A stretch of 17,190 nt of DNA from Opitutia bacterium UBA5964 (GCA_002430605.1 DJBY01000083.1:1-17190); one strand, 5' to 3'. Shown: positions 6,851 through 16,766, counted from the stretch's first letter. The notes: generated by a model not told the origin, from the sequence alone. Program-made: numbers and translations.

Positions 6851-7753
6851 ATGTCTACCGATCTCGATGCCGTCTATGAGGAACTCAAGCGCTTACAGCT
6901 TGAAGGAACGGATCGTGTCTTCATCGAAGACAGCACCATGGCATTACTGACTCCGATCGCGACTCCGTTGGCACCGACAGCGACTCCCGTGGTAGCCATC
7001 GACCTGCAATCGGCAGTCAACTCTGGGCAACAGCCGAATGCTGCCGCGCCCAATTTGACGCCACGTACAAAGGCCGCAGCGACAAGCAGTCCACTCCCCG
7101 ACGCCCCGACCATCGAACTGCCCTCGGCTGATGCAGCGACTCAAATGCAATGGCTCAAAGAACTGGTGGAGAACTCGCCGGTATGTAAGGAGCGCCTGAG
7201 AAAGGACGAAAAAGTCGTCTTCGGCGAAGGTGCGCTCACTGCCGATATATTTTATTGTGGCGAAGCCCCCAGCGAGGAAGAAGCAGCCGTGGGCAGTCCC
7301 TTCCAAGGAAAGTCTGGGGAGCTCTTAAGCAAAATATTAAGCGCTATGGGTCTCTCGCGCGAGACGGTTTACATGACCAATATCCTAAAGTGGCGACCAG
7401 AGCACGACAAGCCGTACGGCAACCGCCCACCCACTCAGGAGGAAATGGAATTTTGCCTCCCCTACTTGAAGGCTCAACTCGAAATCGTGCAGCCGAAAGT
7501 CATCATTGGGCTTGGCAATGCGACTGTGCCGGGCCTATTGGGAGCAGATCCACACCGTAAGATGGCCGCCATTCGTGGCACATGGCAGACCTTCGAAAAA
7601 ATACCGCTCGTCTTCACTTTTCAGCCCTCTTACCTGCTCTTCAATGATACTTTGAAAACTAAGCGCATGGCATGGGAAGATATGCTGAAAGCCATGGACA
7701 AAGTCGGCATGCCGATCAGCGAAAAGCAGCAAAGCTTCTTCCTGCCGAAGTAA
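6851..7753 (+). CDS. uracil-DNA glycosylase superfamily protein (family-4-like, atypical)
   Basis: A 300-residue protein with a Pro/Ala/Thr-rich N-terminal linker (about 33-95) and a C-terminal uracil-DNA glycosylase domain (about 105-285) of family 4 type, expected to remove uracil from DNA in base excision repair. The domain start matches VFGEG, motif A is GEAPSEEEAAVGSPFQGKSG (137-156), followed by NILKWRP (177-183), VIIGLGN (217-223) and FQPSYLL (257-263). Family 4 normally has four cysteines for a [4Fe-4S] cluster. Here Cys112 and Cys202 remain, while the first position looks like Ser109 and the third is Trp181. The usual His of motif B (HPS) is Gln258. I prefer ATG 6851, preceded by AAGG, over the GTG at 6824. 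It ends at the bidirectional terminator. Confidence 0.87.
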   Translation: MSTDLDAVYEELKRLQLEGTDRVFIEDSTMALLTPIATPLAPTATPVVAIDLQSAVNSGQQPNAAAPNLTPRTKAAATSSPLPDAPTIELPSADAATQMQWLKELVENSPVCKERLRKDEKVVFGEGALTADIFYCGEAPSEEEAAVGSPFQGKSGELLSKILSAMGLSRETVYMTNILKWRPEHDKPYGNRPPTQEEMEFCLPYLKAQLEIVQPKVIIGLGNATVPGLLGADPHRKMAAIRGTWQTFEKIPLVFTFQPSYLLFNDTLKTKRMAWEDMLKAMDKVGMPISEKQQSFFLPK

Positions 7754-7777
7754 CCGCAGGACCAACGACCCATCGAC

Positions 7778-7810
7778 AAAAAAAGCCGCAGTCACCTGCG
7801 GCCTTTTTGT
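7778..7810. terminator. bidirectional rho-independent terminator
   Basis: GCCGCAG (7785-7791), loop TCAC and CTGCGGC (7796-7802) form a perfect GC-rich stem. It has seven A on the left, which become seven T on the minus strand, and CTTTTTG on the right. It lies between the convergent uracil-DNA glycosylase and clpC genes and can end both transcripts. Confidence 0.92.
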
Positions 7811-7829
7811 AATTAGAAGCTTGTTGCGA

Positions 7830-10313
7830 TTATGAGCCGGCGGCACCGGACACGTGCTGAACTTGCTCGAAACTCAAGCGATCATCCTGCACAACGACCT
7901 GAATGACCTCACCAGCTTTGATTTCTCCTCCGAGAATGGCTTCAGCCAGAGAATCTTCGAGATGACGCTCAATCGCACGACGCAGTGGACGCGCACCATA
8001 TTTCACGTCGTATCCCTTTTCGATCAGGAATGACTTTGCTGCTTCCGAGAAATCAAACACCAAGCCTTGATCCTTCAAACGATTCGACACGTTACGCAAT
8101 TCGAGCTCGACGATTGCCTTCATGTCCTCACGCCCAAGTGACTTAAAAATCACCAACTCATTCAAGCGATTCAAAAACTCTGGTTTAAAGACGCGCTTAG
8201 TCTCATCGAGGATCTTCTCACGAATCTTCTCGTATTCATTCTCGGCATTATCCTCGATGCCGAAGCCCATCGACGTATTACGTTGAAGAATTTCAGCTCC
8301 CACATTCGAAGTCATAATCAAAATGGTATTACGGAAATCGATCTTACGTCCGAGACTATCAGTGAGGCGGCCTTCTTCGAGCACCTGCAAGAGCAACTGC
8401 ACCACGTCTGGATGGGCTTTCTCGATTTCGTCAAACAACACTACCGAATATGGCTTACGACGAACTGCTTCAGTCAACTGACCGCCCTCTTCGTAACCAA
8501 CATAGCCCGGGGGCGAACCCACTAAACGTGAGACTGCAAACTTTTCCATATATTCAGACATATCAATCTGAATGATGGCTTCTTGATTACCAAACATCTC
8601 TTCCGCCAAAACTTTTGCCAGTAAGGTTTTGCCGACACCAGTGGGCCCAAGAAACATAAACGAACCAATCGGACGGCGTGGGTCTTTTAAGTCAGCACGT
8701 GAACGACGAAGCGCCTTGGAGACGACTTCGGTCGCCATATCCTGACCAATGACCTCAGTCTGTAAATGACTTTCGAGCTTGAGCAACTTTTTGCTTTCTT
8801 TTTGCTCCATGCGTGACAGCGGTATACCCGTCCAAGCAGCGACCACTTCGAGCATGTCCTCTTCGTCCACCACGATTTTGGTCTCTTCGCGGGTCTTCTT
8901 CCACTCTTCAATCATGTCGACCTGTTTTTGACGTAGTTGCTTCTCTTTGTCGCGAAATTTAGCGGCTTCCTCGAAGTGCTGCCCACTAATCGCATCTTCC
9001 TTTTTCGCGCAGACATCTTCAATCGTGGCATTCATCTCCTCGATCTCAGGGGGACGCTTCAGCGACTCGATACGTGCTCGCGCACCTGCTTCGTCCAAAA
9101 TATCGATTGCTTTATCAGGCAAGAAACGAGCAGTAATATAACGTTCAGATAGTTTAGTTGCTACCTCCAGCGCACCGTCGGTGAACTTCACTTTATGGTG
9201 ATCCTCATATTTACTACGGATACCCTTTAAGATCAGAATCGTATCTTCGACCGAAGGTGCGTCGACCTTGACCGACTGAAAGCGGCGATCCAAGGCACTG
9301 TCCTTTTCAATGTATTTACGGTATTCCGCAAGAGTGGTAGCACCGATACACTGCAACTCACCGCGGCTCAGTGCCGGCTTAAAGATATTCGAGGCGTCCA
9401 TTGCGCCTTCGGCAGCACCTGCACCAACAATGGTATGCAGCTCATCAATGAAGATAATCACATTCTTCGCGCGGCGAATCTCATCCATCACTGCTTTGAT
9501 ACGCTCTTCAAACTGACCACGATACTTCGTGCCAGCGACCATGAGTGCCAAATCCAGTGTGATCACACGCTTATCGACCAAAATTTCCGGAACGATGCCT
9601 GAGGCAATTTCCAGCGCCAAACCTTCAACAATCGCAGTCTTACCCACACCCGCTTCACCGATAAGAACCGGATTACTCTTCGTGCGACGGCACAGGATCT
9701 GAACTACACGGCGAATCTCATCCTTACGACCGATCACTGGATCGAGTTCGCCCTTCTTTGCCATCTCAGTTAAATCGCGGCCAAAGGCTTTCAGCGCAGG
9801 CGTCTTGGATTCTTTCTTTTCATCCAACCCCCCAGAGCCTGCGGCAGCTTCTTCTGGCTCTCCGGAGAAATTGGGATCGAGTTCTGAAAGAATCTCATTA
9901 CGGCAGCGCTCAATATCAACTTCGAGTGATTTAAGTACACGTGCGGCAACGCCCTCACCTTCGCGCAACAATCCGAGCAAAATGTGCTCTGTGCCGACAT
10001 ACGAATGATTCAGGGCCTTGGCCTCTTTACCGGCGAGCGCCAACACCTTTTTAACCCGAGGCGTATAAGGAATATTCCCAGAAGGCTTACTCTCTGGCCC
10101 CGTGCCGACCTGTTTTTCAACTGCAGCGCGCACGGTCTGCAGGTCGAGCCCCATCTTTTGAAGTACGTTGACGGCAACCCCCTGCCCCAAATTGATTAAC
10201 CCTAACAATAAGTGCTCGGTGCCCACGTAGTTATGGTGAAAGCGATCCGCTTCCTTTCGGGCCAGAGCGAGAACTTGTTGAGCACGCGGGGTAAAGTTAT
10301 TCATTGGTTCCAT
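7830..10313 (-). CDS. clpC: ATP-dependent unfoldase ClpC
   Basis: ClpC is the AAA+ unfoldase that feeds substrates, including arginine-phosphorylated proteins in Firmicutes, to the ClpP peptidase. The 827 residues show a double Clp-N domain (about 4-75 and 80-145), the first AAA+ module with Walker A GEAGVGKT (219-226) and Walker B IIFIDE (286-291), and a middle domain with a UVR-type motif (about 434-469). The second AAA+ module has Walker A GPTGVGKT (556-563) and Walker B VVLFDE (624-629), and the D2 end domain follows. MGF at 682-684 is the expected ClpP-docking tripeptide. The start is ATG 10313 (MEPMNNFTPR); the second ATG, at 10304, is possible. It follows mcsB by 21 bases and is the last gene of the operon. 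Confidence 0.97.
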   Translation of the reverse strand: MEPMNNFTPRAQQVLALARKEADRFHHNYVGTEHLLLGLINLGQGVAVNVLQKMGLDLQTVRAAVEKQVGTGPESKPSGNIPYTPRVKKVLALAGKEAKALNHSYVGTEHILLGLLREGEGVAARVLKSLEVDIERCRNEILSELDPNFSGEPEEAAAGSGGLDEKKESKTPALKAFGRDLTEMAKKGELDPVIGRKDEIRRVVQILCRRTKSNPVLIGEAGVGKTAIVEGLALEIASGIVPEILVDKRVITLDLALMVAGTKYRGQFEERIKAVMDEIRRAKNVIIFIDELHTIVGAGAAEGAMDASNIFKPALSRGELQCIGATTLAEYRKYIEKDSALDRRFQSVKVDAPSVEDTILILKGIRSKYEDHHKVKFTDGALEVATKLSERYITARFLPDKAIDILDEAGARARIESLKRPPEIEEMNATIEDVCAKKEDAISGQHFEEAAKFRDKEKQLRQKQVDMIEEWKKTREETKIVVDEEDMLEVVAAWTGIPLSRMEQKESKKLLKLESHLQTEVIGQDMATEVVSKALRRSRADLKDPRRPIGSFMFLGPTGVGKTLLAKVLAEEMFGNQEAIIQIDMSEYMEKFAVSRLVGSPPGYVGYEEGGQLTEAVRRKPYSVVLFDEIEKAHPDVVQLLLQVLEEGRLTDSLGRKIDFRNTILIMTSNVGAEILQRNTSMGFGIEDNAENEYEKIREKILDETKRVFKPEFLNRLNELVIFKSLGREDMKAIVELELRNVSNRLKDQGLVFDFSEAAKSFLIEKGYDVKYGARPLRRAIERHLEDSLAEAILGGEIKAGEVIQVVVQDDRLSFEQVQHVSGAAGS

Positions 10314-10334
10314 GGTAGTGTCGTTTGCTAATGA

Positions 10335-11423
10335 TTACTCTTGTTCTTCCAACTTGTCAAAAGCTAGAGCCGGTAGGTTTGAAAATTCTTGCCGAAGTTT
10401 ATCCGCACGCGCAATATCGCGAGCATGGGGGGCGATCCCCTTTTGCGCAGCATACTGCAAATGCCCAGGCTGGCTCTCGATCACGAGTCGATCCACGTCG
10501 GCACGATTCGCTTCTGGCAACATTCCGAAATCGACCGCTAAGCGAATAAATGAGAGTAAATTCAGCGCTTCATCCGAAGAAATCACATGTGCATTCTTCA
10601 GTACTCCAAAGGCACGGCCAATTTGATCAAGCAACTTCGCGCGGCTCTCTTCGAGATACTTAAAGCGCGCGTTCAACTCATGATCGATCACCGTCTTTAG
10701 CACATTCGCTAGACGTTCCAAAATCTCGAATTCACTCTCGCCCAAAGTCTGTTGATTTGAAATCTGAAAAATGTGACCACTCGCATCCGAGCCTTCACCG
10801 AAGAGGCCACGCACGGTAATCCCCAATTGGCTGACCGCACGAATCACACGCTCCATCTGGCCGGAGATCACTAGGCCTGGCAGATGCATCATCACAGACG
10901 CACGTAATCCGGTTCCCAAGTTTGTGGGACAAGCCGTCAAGTAGCCGAAATCCTCAGAAAACGCCACGTCGATGGTCTTTTCCAACTCCGAATCAAACGC
11001 ATCGATCAACTTCCAGACTGATTTCAAATTGAAGCCTGCCTTCAAAAACTGGATTCGCAGATGATCCTCCTCGTTGATCATTACGGAGCAAGTCTGCCCC
11101 TTATTAATGTAAACCCCAGTGCCTGCTTCGCCGTCGCACAGTTCTCGACTGATTAGGTGGCGCTCGACCAGCACTTGCTTCTCCAAGGCAGATAAATCTG
11201 CGATGTCAAAAAAGCTGCCCTTTTTCATCTGCGGCAGCGCACCCAATTGATCCGCACAACGGGTGAGTACATCGCGGCGCTGCAAGACATCCGCACGTTC
11301 GGGAAATGGCTGACCGGCCAAGTTTCTGGCCAATCGAATACGGGTACTGAGCACAACCGGAGCCGCTTTTTTGGCTGCCTGCGTCAACTCGGCGCACTCA
11401 TCATTGATGAGTGATTCGATCAT
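10335..11423 (-). CDS. mcsB: protein-arginine kinase McsB
   Basis: McsB is a phosphagen-kinase-fold enzyme that phosphorylates arginine side chains of proteins, marking them for ClpC-ClpP. The 362 residues keep the ATP-binding STRIRLARN (26-34), the NEED motif with the catalytic glutamate (117-120), the reactive cysteine in ACPTNLGTGLRAS (Cys165), and the nucleotide-binding GEGSDASG stretch (209-216). Near the C-terminus RDIARA (335-340) matches the RDxxRA phosphoarginine-sensing pocket known from Bacillus and Geobacillus McsB, so it should be a protein kinase and not a free-arginine kinase. Its ATG overlaps the mcsA stop by four bases (ATGA at 11423-11420), which implies translational coupling. 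It needs McsA as activator in Firmicutes, and mcsA is adjacent here. Confidence 0.96.
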   Translation of the reverse strand: MIESLINDECAELTQAAKKAAPVVLSTRIRLARNLAGQPFPERADVLQRRDVLTRCADQLGALPQMKKGSFFDIADLSALEKQVLVERHLISRELCDGEAGTGVYINKGQTCSVMINEEDHLRIQFLKAGFNLKSVWKLIDAFDSELEKTIDVAFSEDFGYLTACPTNLGTGLRASVMMHLPGLVISGQMERVIRAVSQLGITVRGLFGEGSDASGHIFQISNQQTLGESEFEILERLANVLKTVIDHELNARFKYLEESRAKLLDQIGRAFGVLKNAHVISSDEALNLLSFIRLAVDFGMLPEANRADVDRLVIESQPGHLQYAAQKGIAPHARDIARADKLRQEFSNLPALAFDKLEEQE

Positions 11424-11929
11424 TTAGAAGAGACCTCCAACTCTACCGCCTCCTTGATCACTTTGATTTGATCGCGAAATTTAGCTGCGTCCTCGTAAGC
11501 TTCCTCGGCAACAGCACGTGCCAACGAACCCAGTAGGTTCTTCAACTGCATTTGACTCGATTGACGAGTCAACGCGACCGTTGGCACCTTGCCCTTATGT
11601 GCGGTACCCGCATGCATATCTTCAAGCACTGGAAAGACCAATAACCTAAAGACCTCATAGCAATCCGAACACCCCAAACGCCCCGTGCGGCGAAAATCCG
11701 CCGACTCCTGCCCACAGCTTGGGCACACCAATTGTGCCTCGCCAGAGACCGGCGTGAGCGGTGCCTTCGACATCAAGTCTGCCAACGAAAAGCCTTCAGG
11801 GTCTGTCACTCCTTTCTTTTGGGCACAAGACTCACAAAGATCCACTTTATGGATCTTGTTATTAACGATCTGCGTCAGATGCACGGTGGCTTCTTTATCG
11901 CAGATGCTGCACTTCAAATTCTCAGCCAT
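11420..11929 (-). CDS. mcsA: McsA zinc-finger/UVR adaptor protein
   Basis: McsA activates McsB and bridges it to ClpC. The 169 residues have two zinc-binding cysteine pairs at the N-terminus (Cys7/Cys10 with Cys32/Cys35) and a second set (Cys69/Cys72 with Cys87/Cys90). A UVR motif follows at about 135-163 (EEAYEDAAKFRDQIK), like that of UvrB/UvrC and the ClpC middle domain. This is the standard McsA layout. It is the first gene of the minus-strand operon mcsA-mcsB-clpC; the ctsR repressor gene that precedes it in Firmicutes is absent. The ATG at 11929 has no Shine-Dalgarno sequence. The preceding AT-rich segment (11930-11952) contains TATACT and TATAAG, which could be a -10, but no convincing -35 is spaced properly. 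Confidence 0.94.
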   Translation of the reverse strand: MAENLKCSICDKEATVHLTQIVNNKIHKVDLCESCAQKKGVTDPEGFSLADLMSKAPLTPVSGEAQLVCPSCGQESADFRRTGRLGCSDCYEVFRLLVFPVLEDMHAGTAHKGKVPTVALTRQSSQMQLKNLLGSLARAVAEEAYEDAAKFRDQIKVIKEAVELEVSSK

Positions 11930-12110
11930 ATCTTATAAAGTATAAAAGTCGGGTTGCTTGGCAAAGCGAAAGCTTCGATTCAAGGTGTTCAAATGCGCTT
12001 TATCAATAGGTTTACATGCTTTTGACAGTCGCCAACAAAAGATGTGCCCAGCGCCCAAGGAAATACTTGAGCAAGGCTGCAATCACCAGAATTCACCGTT
12101 GCCACACACA

Positions 12111-12983
12111 TTAAAGCATCGTGCCCTCGATCGAGACACGGCGTTTGAAACTCTCGAGGAATTTGGCGGTCACTGGGCCAGGCTTGCCATTGCCAATCAC
12201 CCGCGCATCAATCTCAACAATTGGCACGATCTCGGCAGCCGTACCCGTCAAGAACACTTCTTCTGCGACCCAGACGTCGTAGCGCGTCATATTTGCCTCG
12301 CGCCAAGGGATGCCCAGCTCATCAGCAATCGCCAATGCAGTGTCACGAGTAATGCCCTTCAATGCACCAGAACTTGCAGCCGGCGTGATCAGCTCGCCCT
12401 TATGCACGATAAAGATATTATCACCAGTGCACTCCGCAATGTAGCCCTGATCGTTGAGCATAATCGCCTCATGATAGCCAAGGTGCTGTGCTTCGATTTT
12501 AGCCAGAATGTTGTTTAGGTAGTTGAGCGACTTCACTGCTGGCGGCAGCGCCGAAGGATTACAACGACGCGTCGGCACGGTGATAATTTTCAGGCCATTA
12601 TCGTAAAACTCCTGCGGATACAACTGGATCGTATCAGCAATGATAATCAGCTGAGGCTTATCGCAGTTCTTGATCGAAAGTCCAAGACTGCCGACACCAC
12701 GCGTCACTACCAGACGAATATAGCCATTTTTCAAGCCATTCGCACGGCAAGTCTCGCACAGCGCATCCGAGAGCTGTTGGCGCGTCCATGATAATTCGAG
12801 CATGATCGCTTTGGCGGAATACTCCAAACGCTCCAAATGCTCATCGAGCTTAAACACACAGCCATTATAGAGGCGAATGCCTTCAAAAATACCGTCACCG
12901 TAGAGCAACCCATGATCGAACACCGAGACTGTAGCCTCGCTGGCATCGACCAACTTATCATTCATATAAATCTTCATAAACAT
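12111..12983 (-). CDS. ilvE: class IV aminotransferase, branched-chain type
   Basis: A pyridoxal-phosphate enzyme of fold type IV. The 290 residues begin with KIYMNDKLVD and contain SVFDHGLLYGDGIFEGIR (20-37), the PLP lysine Lys151 in VKSLNYLNN, AECTGDNIF (183-191), LKGITRDT (208-215) and a cofactor phosphate-binding TGTAAEIVPI. These match the IlvE branched-chain aminotransferase group more than D-alanine aminotransferase or aminodeoxychorismate lyase, so the likely role is the last step of valine, leucine and isoleucine synthesis. Substrate choice cannot be proved by sequence alone. The start may be ATG 12983 or the third codon ATG 12977, which fits homologues better; neither has a ribosome binding site. 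It stands alone on the minus strand, with 181 bases between its stop and mcsA. Confidence 0.9.
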   Translation of the reverse strand: MFMKIYMNDKLVDASEATVSVFDHGLLYGDGIFEGIRLYNGCVFKLDEHLERLEYSAKAIMLELSWTRQQLSDALCETCRANGLKNGYIRLVVTRGVGSLGLSIKNCDKPQLIIIADTIQLYPQEFYDNGLKIITVPTRRCNPSALPPAVKSLNYLNNILAKIEAQHLGYHEAIMLNDQGYIAECTGDNIFIVHKGELITPAASSGALKGITRDTALAIADELGIPWREANMTRYDVWVAEEVFLTGTAAEIVPIVEIDARVIGNGKPGPVTAKFLESFKRRVSIEGTML

Positions 12984-13383
12984 GAGTATGATGAAGGCGG
13001 ATTTCGTTTTGTCTAGCCTCCATCACGCCTCAAATGCGAGTTCGTTCGACAAAATCCAACTGCGCGCGATATTTAGACTCTACGATATCGATTAACTGCT
13101 GGGGGGTGCTTGCCCCTAACTCTCAAACCAACCATTCACGCATCACGGCGTTACCGAAGATAGATTTCGGCTTTTATCAGTTCAAATTGATCGTATATGC
13201 GATCAGGGGTTCATTTGCGTGAAGACCTAGCGTGGCAGTGCTGTGTTCATCTGAGAGGCGCCGTGGTTGAAGTACTTTTTTCGTGCGCGCTCAGCGCGAA
13301 GCCCTAATTACACCAGCCTGCTTGTCGCGGATTATGCGGAGTTGCTGAAGTTGGCTTCGCCTCCTGCCGGGCGCACGCACAAA
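12984..13383. other. intergenic region with short hairpins, no gene found
   Basis: About 400 bases between the aminotransferase start and the terminator of the thymidine-phosphorylase-like gene. The short open frames in it have no protein-like character. Small inverted repeats are visible: CCGAA/TTCGG and GATCG/CGATC in the part between 13150 and 13210, and CGCGC (13286-13290) with GCGCG (13294-13298). It should contain the aminotransferase promoter on the minus strand, but no clear hexamer pair stands out. A small RNA cannot be excluded. Confidence 0.5.
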
Positions 13384-13414
13384 AAAAGCCCCTGCCATAA
13401 CGACAGGGGCTTTT
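13381..13414 (-). terminator. rho-independent terminator after the thymidine-phosphorylase-like gene
   Basis: Read on the minus strand, AAAAGCCCCTG (13414-13404), a 9-base loop and CAGGGGC (13394-13388) form a strong stem that is followed by seven T (13387-13381). It begins 20 bases past the stop of the gene ending at 13434. The arms are perfect for at least 11 bp when the A/T flanks are counted. Confidence 0.93.
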
Positions 13415-13433
13415 GTAAAAATCGTGGTGTGAT

Positions 13434-14768
<1,335 letters not shown>

Positions 14769-14987
14769 TTAATAAAAATGTAGGAACCGATAGATTTGCC
14801 CATCGAGAAGGCATAAACATTTATGTATTAGGCGATTAGAAGGGGTATTGTCGAGCTTAAAGAAGAGGATTCAAGAAATAGAACCGTGCGCCATGAGCGG
14901 CCGAACCAGCATAAGTAATCGAGCAACAGAGAAAGTTCCCAAAAGCAGAGCTTGACGCCGAGCGCTCTGGATTTTGCTCTGCTCCCT
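14769..14987. other. divergent region between the thymidine-phosphorylase-like gene and argS
   Basis: These 219 bases should carry promoters for both genes. A short inverted repeat CATAAA-CA-TTTATG lies at 14812-14825, and its AT-rich sequence could serve as an operator or -10 region. TTGCCC at 14796-14801 is a possible -35 for argS but the spacing to any -10 is poor. The last 43 bases hold the hairpin set described separately. Confidence 0.4.
14945..14982 (+). promoter_or_regulatory. competing hairpins just upstream of argS
   Basis: GCAGAGC (14945-14951) can pair with GCTCTG at 14964-14969 (6 bp) or with GCTCTGC at 14976-14982 (7 bp). The two pairings exclude each other, and the second ends five bases before the chosen ATG at 14988, across the place where a ribosome would bind. 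It is not a recognisable T-box: I see neither a T-box sequence nor a terminator. A translational control element is plausible but unproven. Confidence 0.35.
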
Positions 14988-16766
14988 ATGAAGGTTTGGT
15001 TCAACCCATCTCAGGCAATCGAAAGTGCGCTATCGACAATCGCAGCTCAGACAGAGGGCTTCGGCCCGGAGTTTGTGCCCGGTGTGCGCCCTGCTGATCC
15101 ACGTTTCGGCGACTATCAGGCCAATGGCGTGCTCGCCTTTGCTAAGCAAAACGGGCTCAACCCACGCGAACTTGCCACTCGCCTGATCGCCGCTGCTGAA
15201 GCCTCCGGCGAATTCGACCCTGCGTTCGTCACGCTCGACATCGCTGGTCCTGGCTTCATCAATTTTACGCTCACGCCTGAGTTCATCTGGCAGTGGCAAC
15301 TCGCGTTCTCCACTAAAGAAGACTACCAAAGCGGCGCTAAAGCACTTAAAGACGGTCGCAAAGTCATCATCGACTATCCGAGCGCTAATACCGCCAAGCA
15401 AGCGCACATCGGCCACTTGCGCCCAATGGTGATCGGCCAGGCCATCGCCCGTCTTCTCGATTTCTGTGGAGCCGAGCTGATTCGCGACAACCACATCGGC
15501 GACTGGGGCACCAACTTCGGCACCCTGATCATGAAGATCAAGCGCGACGGCGTCGACCTGTCCGAGCTGGGCGAAAATGCCCTCGTCACCCTCGATCAAC
15601 TGTACAAGGACGGCAGCGCCCTCGAATTCGAGCAACCCGAACTGCGCGATATTTCCCGCAACGAGCTCGTGCTCCTACAAAACGGCGACACCGAGAACAC
15701 CGCACTTTGGAGCCAAATCGTCGAAATCTCCAAAGTAGCGTTTGAAAAGCTATTCGTGCAAATCGGCGTCGAGATCGACATCACCCTCGGCGAATCCTTC
15801 TACCGCGACAAAGTGCAACGCATCTACGCCGAGTTGACCGAAGTCGGCCTCGCCGAACAAAGCGACGGCGCACTAGTCGTCTGGCACGACGAGATCAAAA
15901 AATTCTCGCGCGACAACGAGCGCCCTTTCCCATTCAACATTCGCAAGCAAGACGGCGCCAGCAACTATGCCTCCACCGATCTGGCTACCGTGCTCTATCG
16001 CTTGGAAGAGTTTAAGGCGGACGAGATCATCTACCTCACCGACGCCCGCCAACAGGATCACTTCCAGCAGCTCTTTCTCACCACCAAAAAATGGTTCAAG
16101 GCCAAGGGCTATACACAGCCAGAGATGAATCACGTCTTCTGGGGCACCATTCTCGGAGCCGACAAGAAGCCCTTTAAAACCAAATGCGGCGAGTCGATTA
16201 AACTCCAGGAACTCCTCGACGAAGCTCGCAGCCGCGCCTTCGACGTCGTCACCGAGAAGAATCCAGACCTCGACGAAGCCGAGCGACGCGAGATCGCTGA
16301 ATCCGTTGGTATTGGTGCAATAAAATACGCCGACCTTTCCAGCAACCGCACACAAGACTACGTCTTTAGTTGGGATCGCCTCCTCAGCTTCGAGGGCAAC
16401 ACCGCGCCCTACCTGCTCTACGCAGTCGCTCGTATCAACAGCATCTTCCGCAAAGTCGGCGTCGACCCCGAAGCGCCTATCGAAGCTGCGAGCCCAGCAG
16501 AGACTGAGGCCGAACTTGCGCTCGCGCGTAAGATCATGGGCTTTGTCACGGCACTGGAGCTCACACTCAATGACCTACGTCCGCACTTTCTCTGCACCTA
16601 TTTGTATGAATTGGCTGGTGCCTACAGCAGCTTCTACAATGCCGACAAGGTCATGGTCGACGATACCGCAATCAAAGCCCGCCGTCTGTTACTTTGCGCA
16701 CGAACCCGCACCGTGCTGATGACTGGCCTAGAGCTGCTCGGTATTAAGCCGTTGGAGCGCATGTAA
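14988..16766 (+). CDS. argS: arginyl-tRNA synthetase
   Basis: Class I synthetase that charges tRNA-Arg. The 592 residues start with the ArgRS additional N-terminal domain (about 1-105, including PRFGDYQANG and GPGFINF). The catalytic Rossmann core follows, with HIGH as AHIGHLRP (139-146) after DYPSANTAKQ. The KMSKS counterpart is the PFKTKCGESIKL segment near 393-404; bacterial ArgRS often lacks a canonical KMSKS. The DALR anticodon-binding domain occupies the end and contains NTAPYLLYAVARI. The ATG at 14988 gives the usual N-terminus (MKVWFNPSQAIESAL); an in-frame TTG at 14952 would add 12 residues and lies within the leader hairpin. No Shine-Dalgarno sequence is visible. The following gene is convergent and I see no terminator in the 58-base gap. 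Confidence 0.97.
   Translation: MKVWFNPSQAIESALSTIAAQTEGFGPEFVPGVRPADPRFGDYQANGVLAFAKQNGLNPRELATRLIAAAEASGEFDPAFVTLDIAGPGFINFTLTPEFIWQWQLAFSTKEDYQSGAKALKDGRKVIIDYPSANTAKQAHIGHLRPMVIGQAIARLLDFCGAELIRDNHIGDWGTNFGTLIMKIKRDGVDLSELGENALVTLDQLYKDGSALEFEQPELRDISRNELVLLQNGDTENTALWSQIVEISKVAFEKLFVQIGVEIDITLGESFYRDKVQRIYAELTEVGLAEQSDGALVVWHDEIKKFSRDNERPFPFNIRKQDGASNYASTDLATVLYRLEEFKADEIIYLTDARQQDHFQQLFLTTKKWFKAKGYTQPEMNHVFWGTILGADKKPFKTKCGESIKLQELLDEARSRAFDVVTEKNPDLDEAERREIAESVGIGAIKYADLSSNRTQDYVFSWDRLLSFEGNTAPYLLYAVARINSIFRKVGVDPEAPIEAASPAETEAELALARKIMGFVTALELTLNDLRPHFLCTYLYELAGAYSSFYNADKVMVDDTAIKARRLLLCARTRTVLMTGLELLGIKPLERM

Noticed and set aside
11930..12110. CtsR or CIRCE operator before mcsA
   Set aside because: I find neither the CtsR heptad repeat nor the CIRCE inverted repeat in this segment.
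11958..12518. A 186-codon plus-strand frame
   Set aside because: It overlaps most of the minus-strand aminotransferase, which has full family motifs; the plus frame resembles nothing and is a shadow.
14945..14987. T-box riboswitch before argS
   Set aside because: No T-box sequence, specifier stem or terminator can be seen; only small competing hairpins.
15030..15635. A 201-codon minus-strand frame inside argS
   Set aside because: It lies fully within the clear arginyl-tRNA synthetase gene and is an antisense shadow caused by codon bias.
16130..16355. Minus-strand frames within the 3' half of argS
   Set aside because: Antisense shadows of argS with no recognisable domain.
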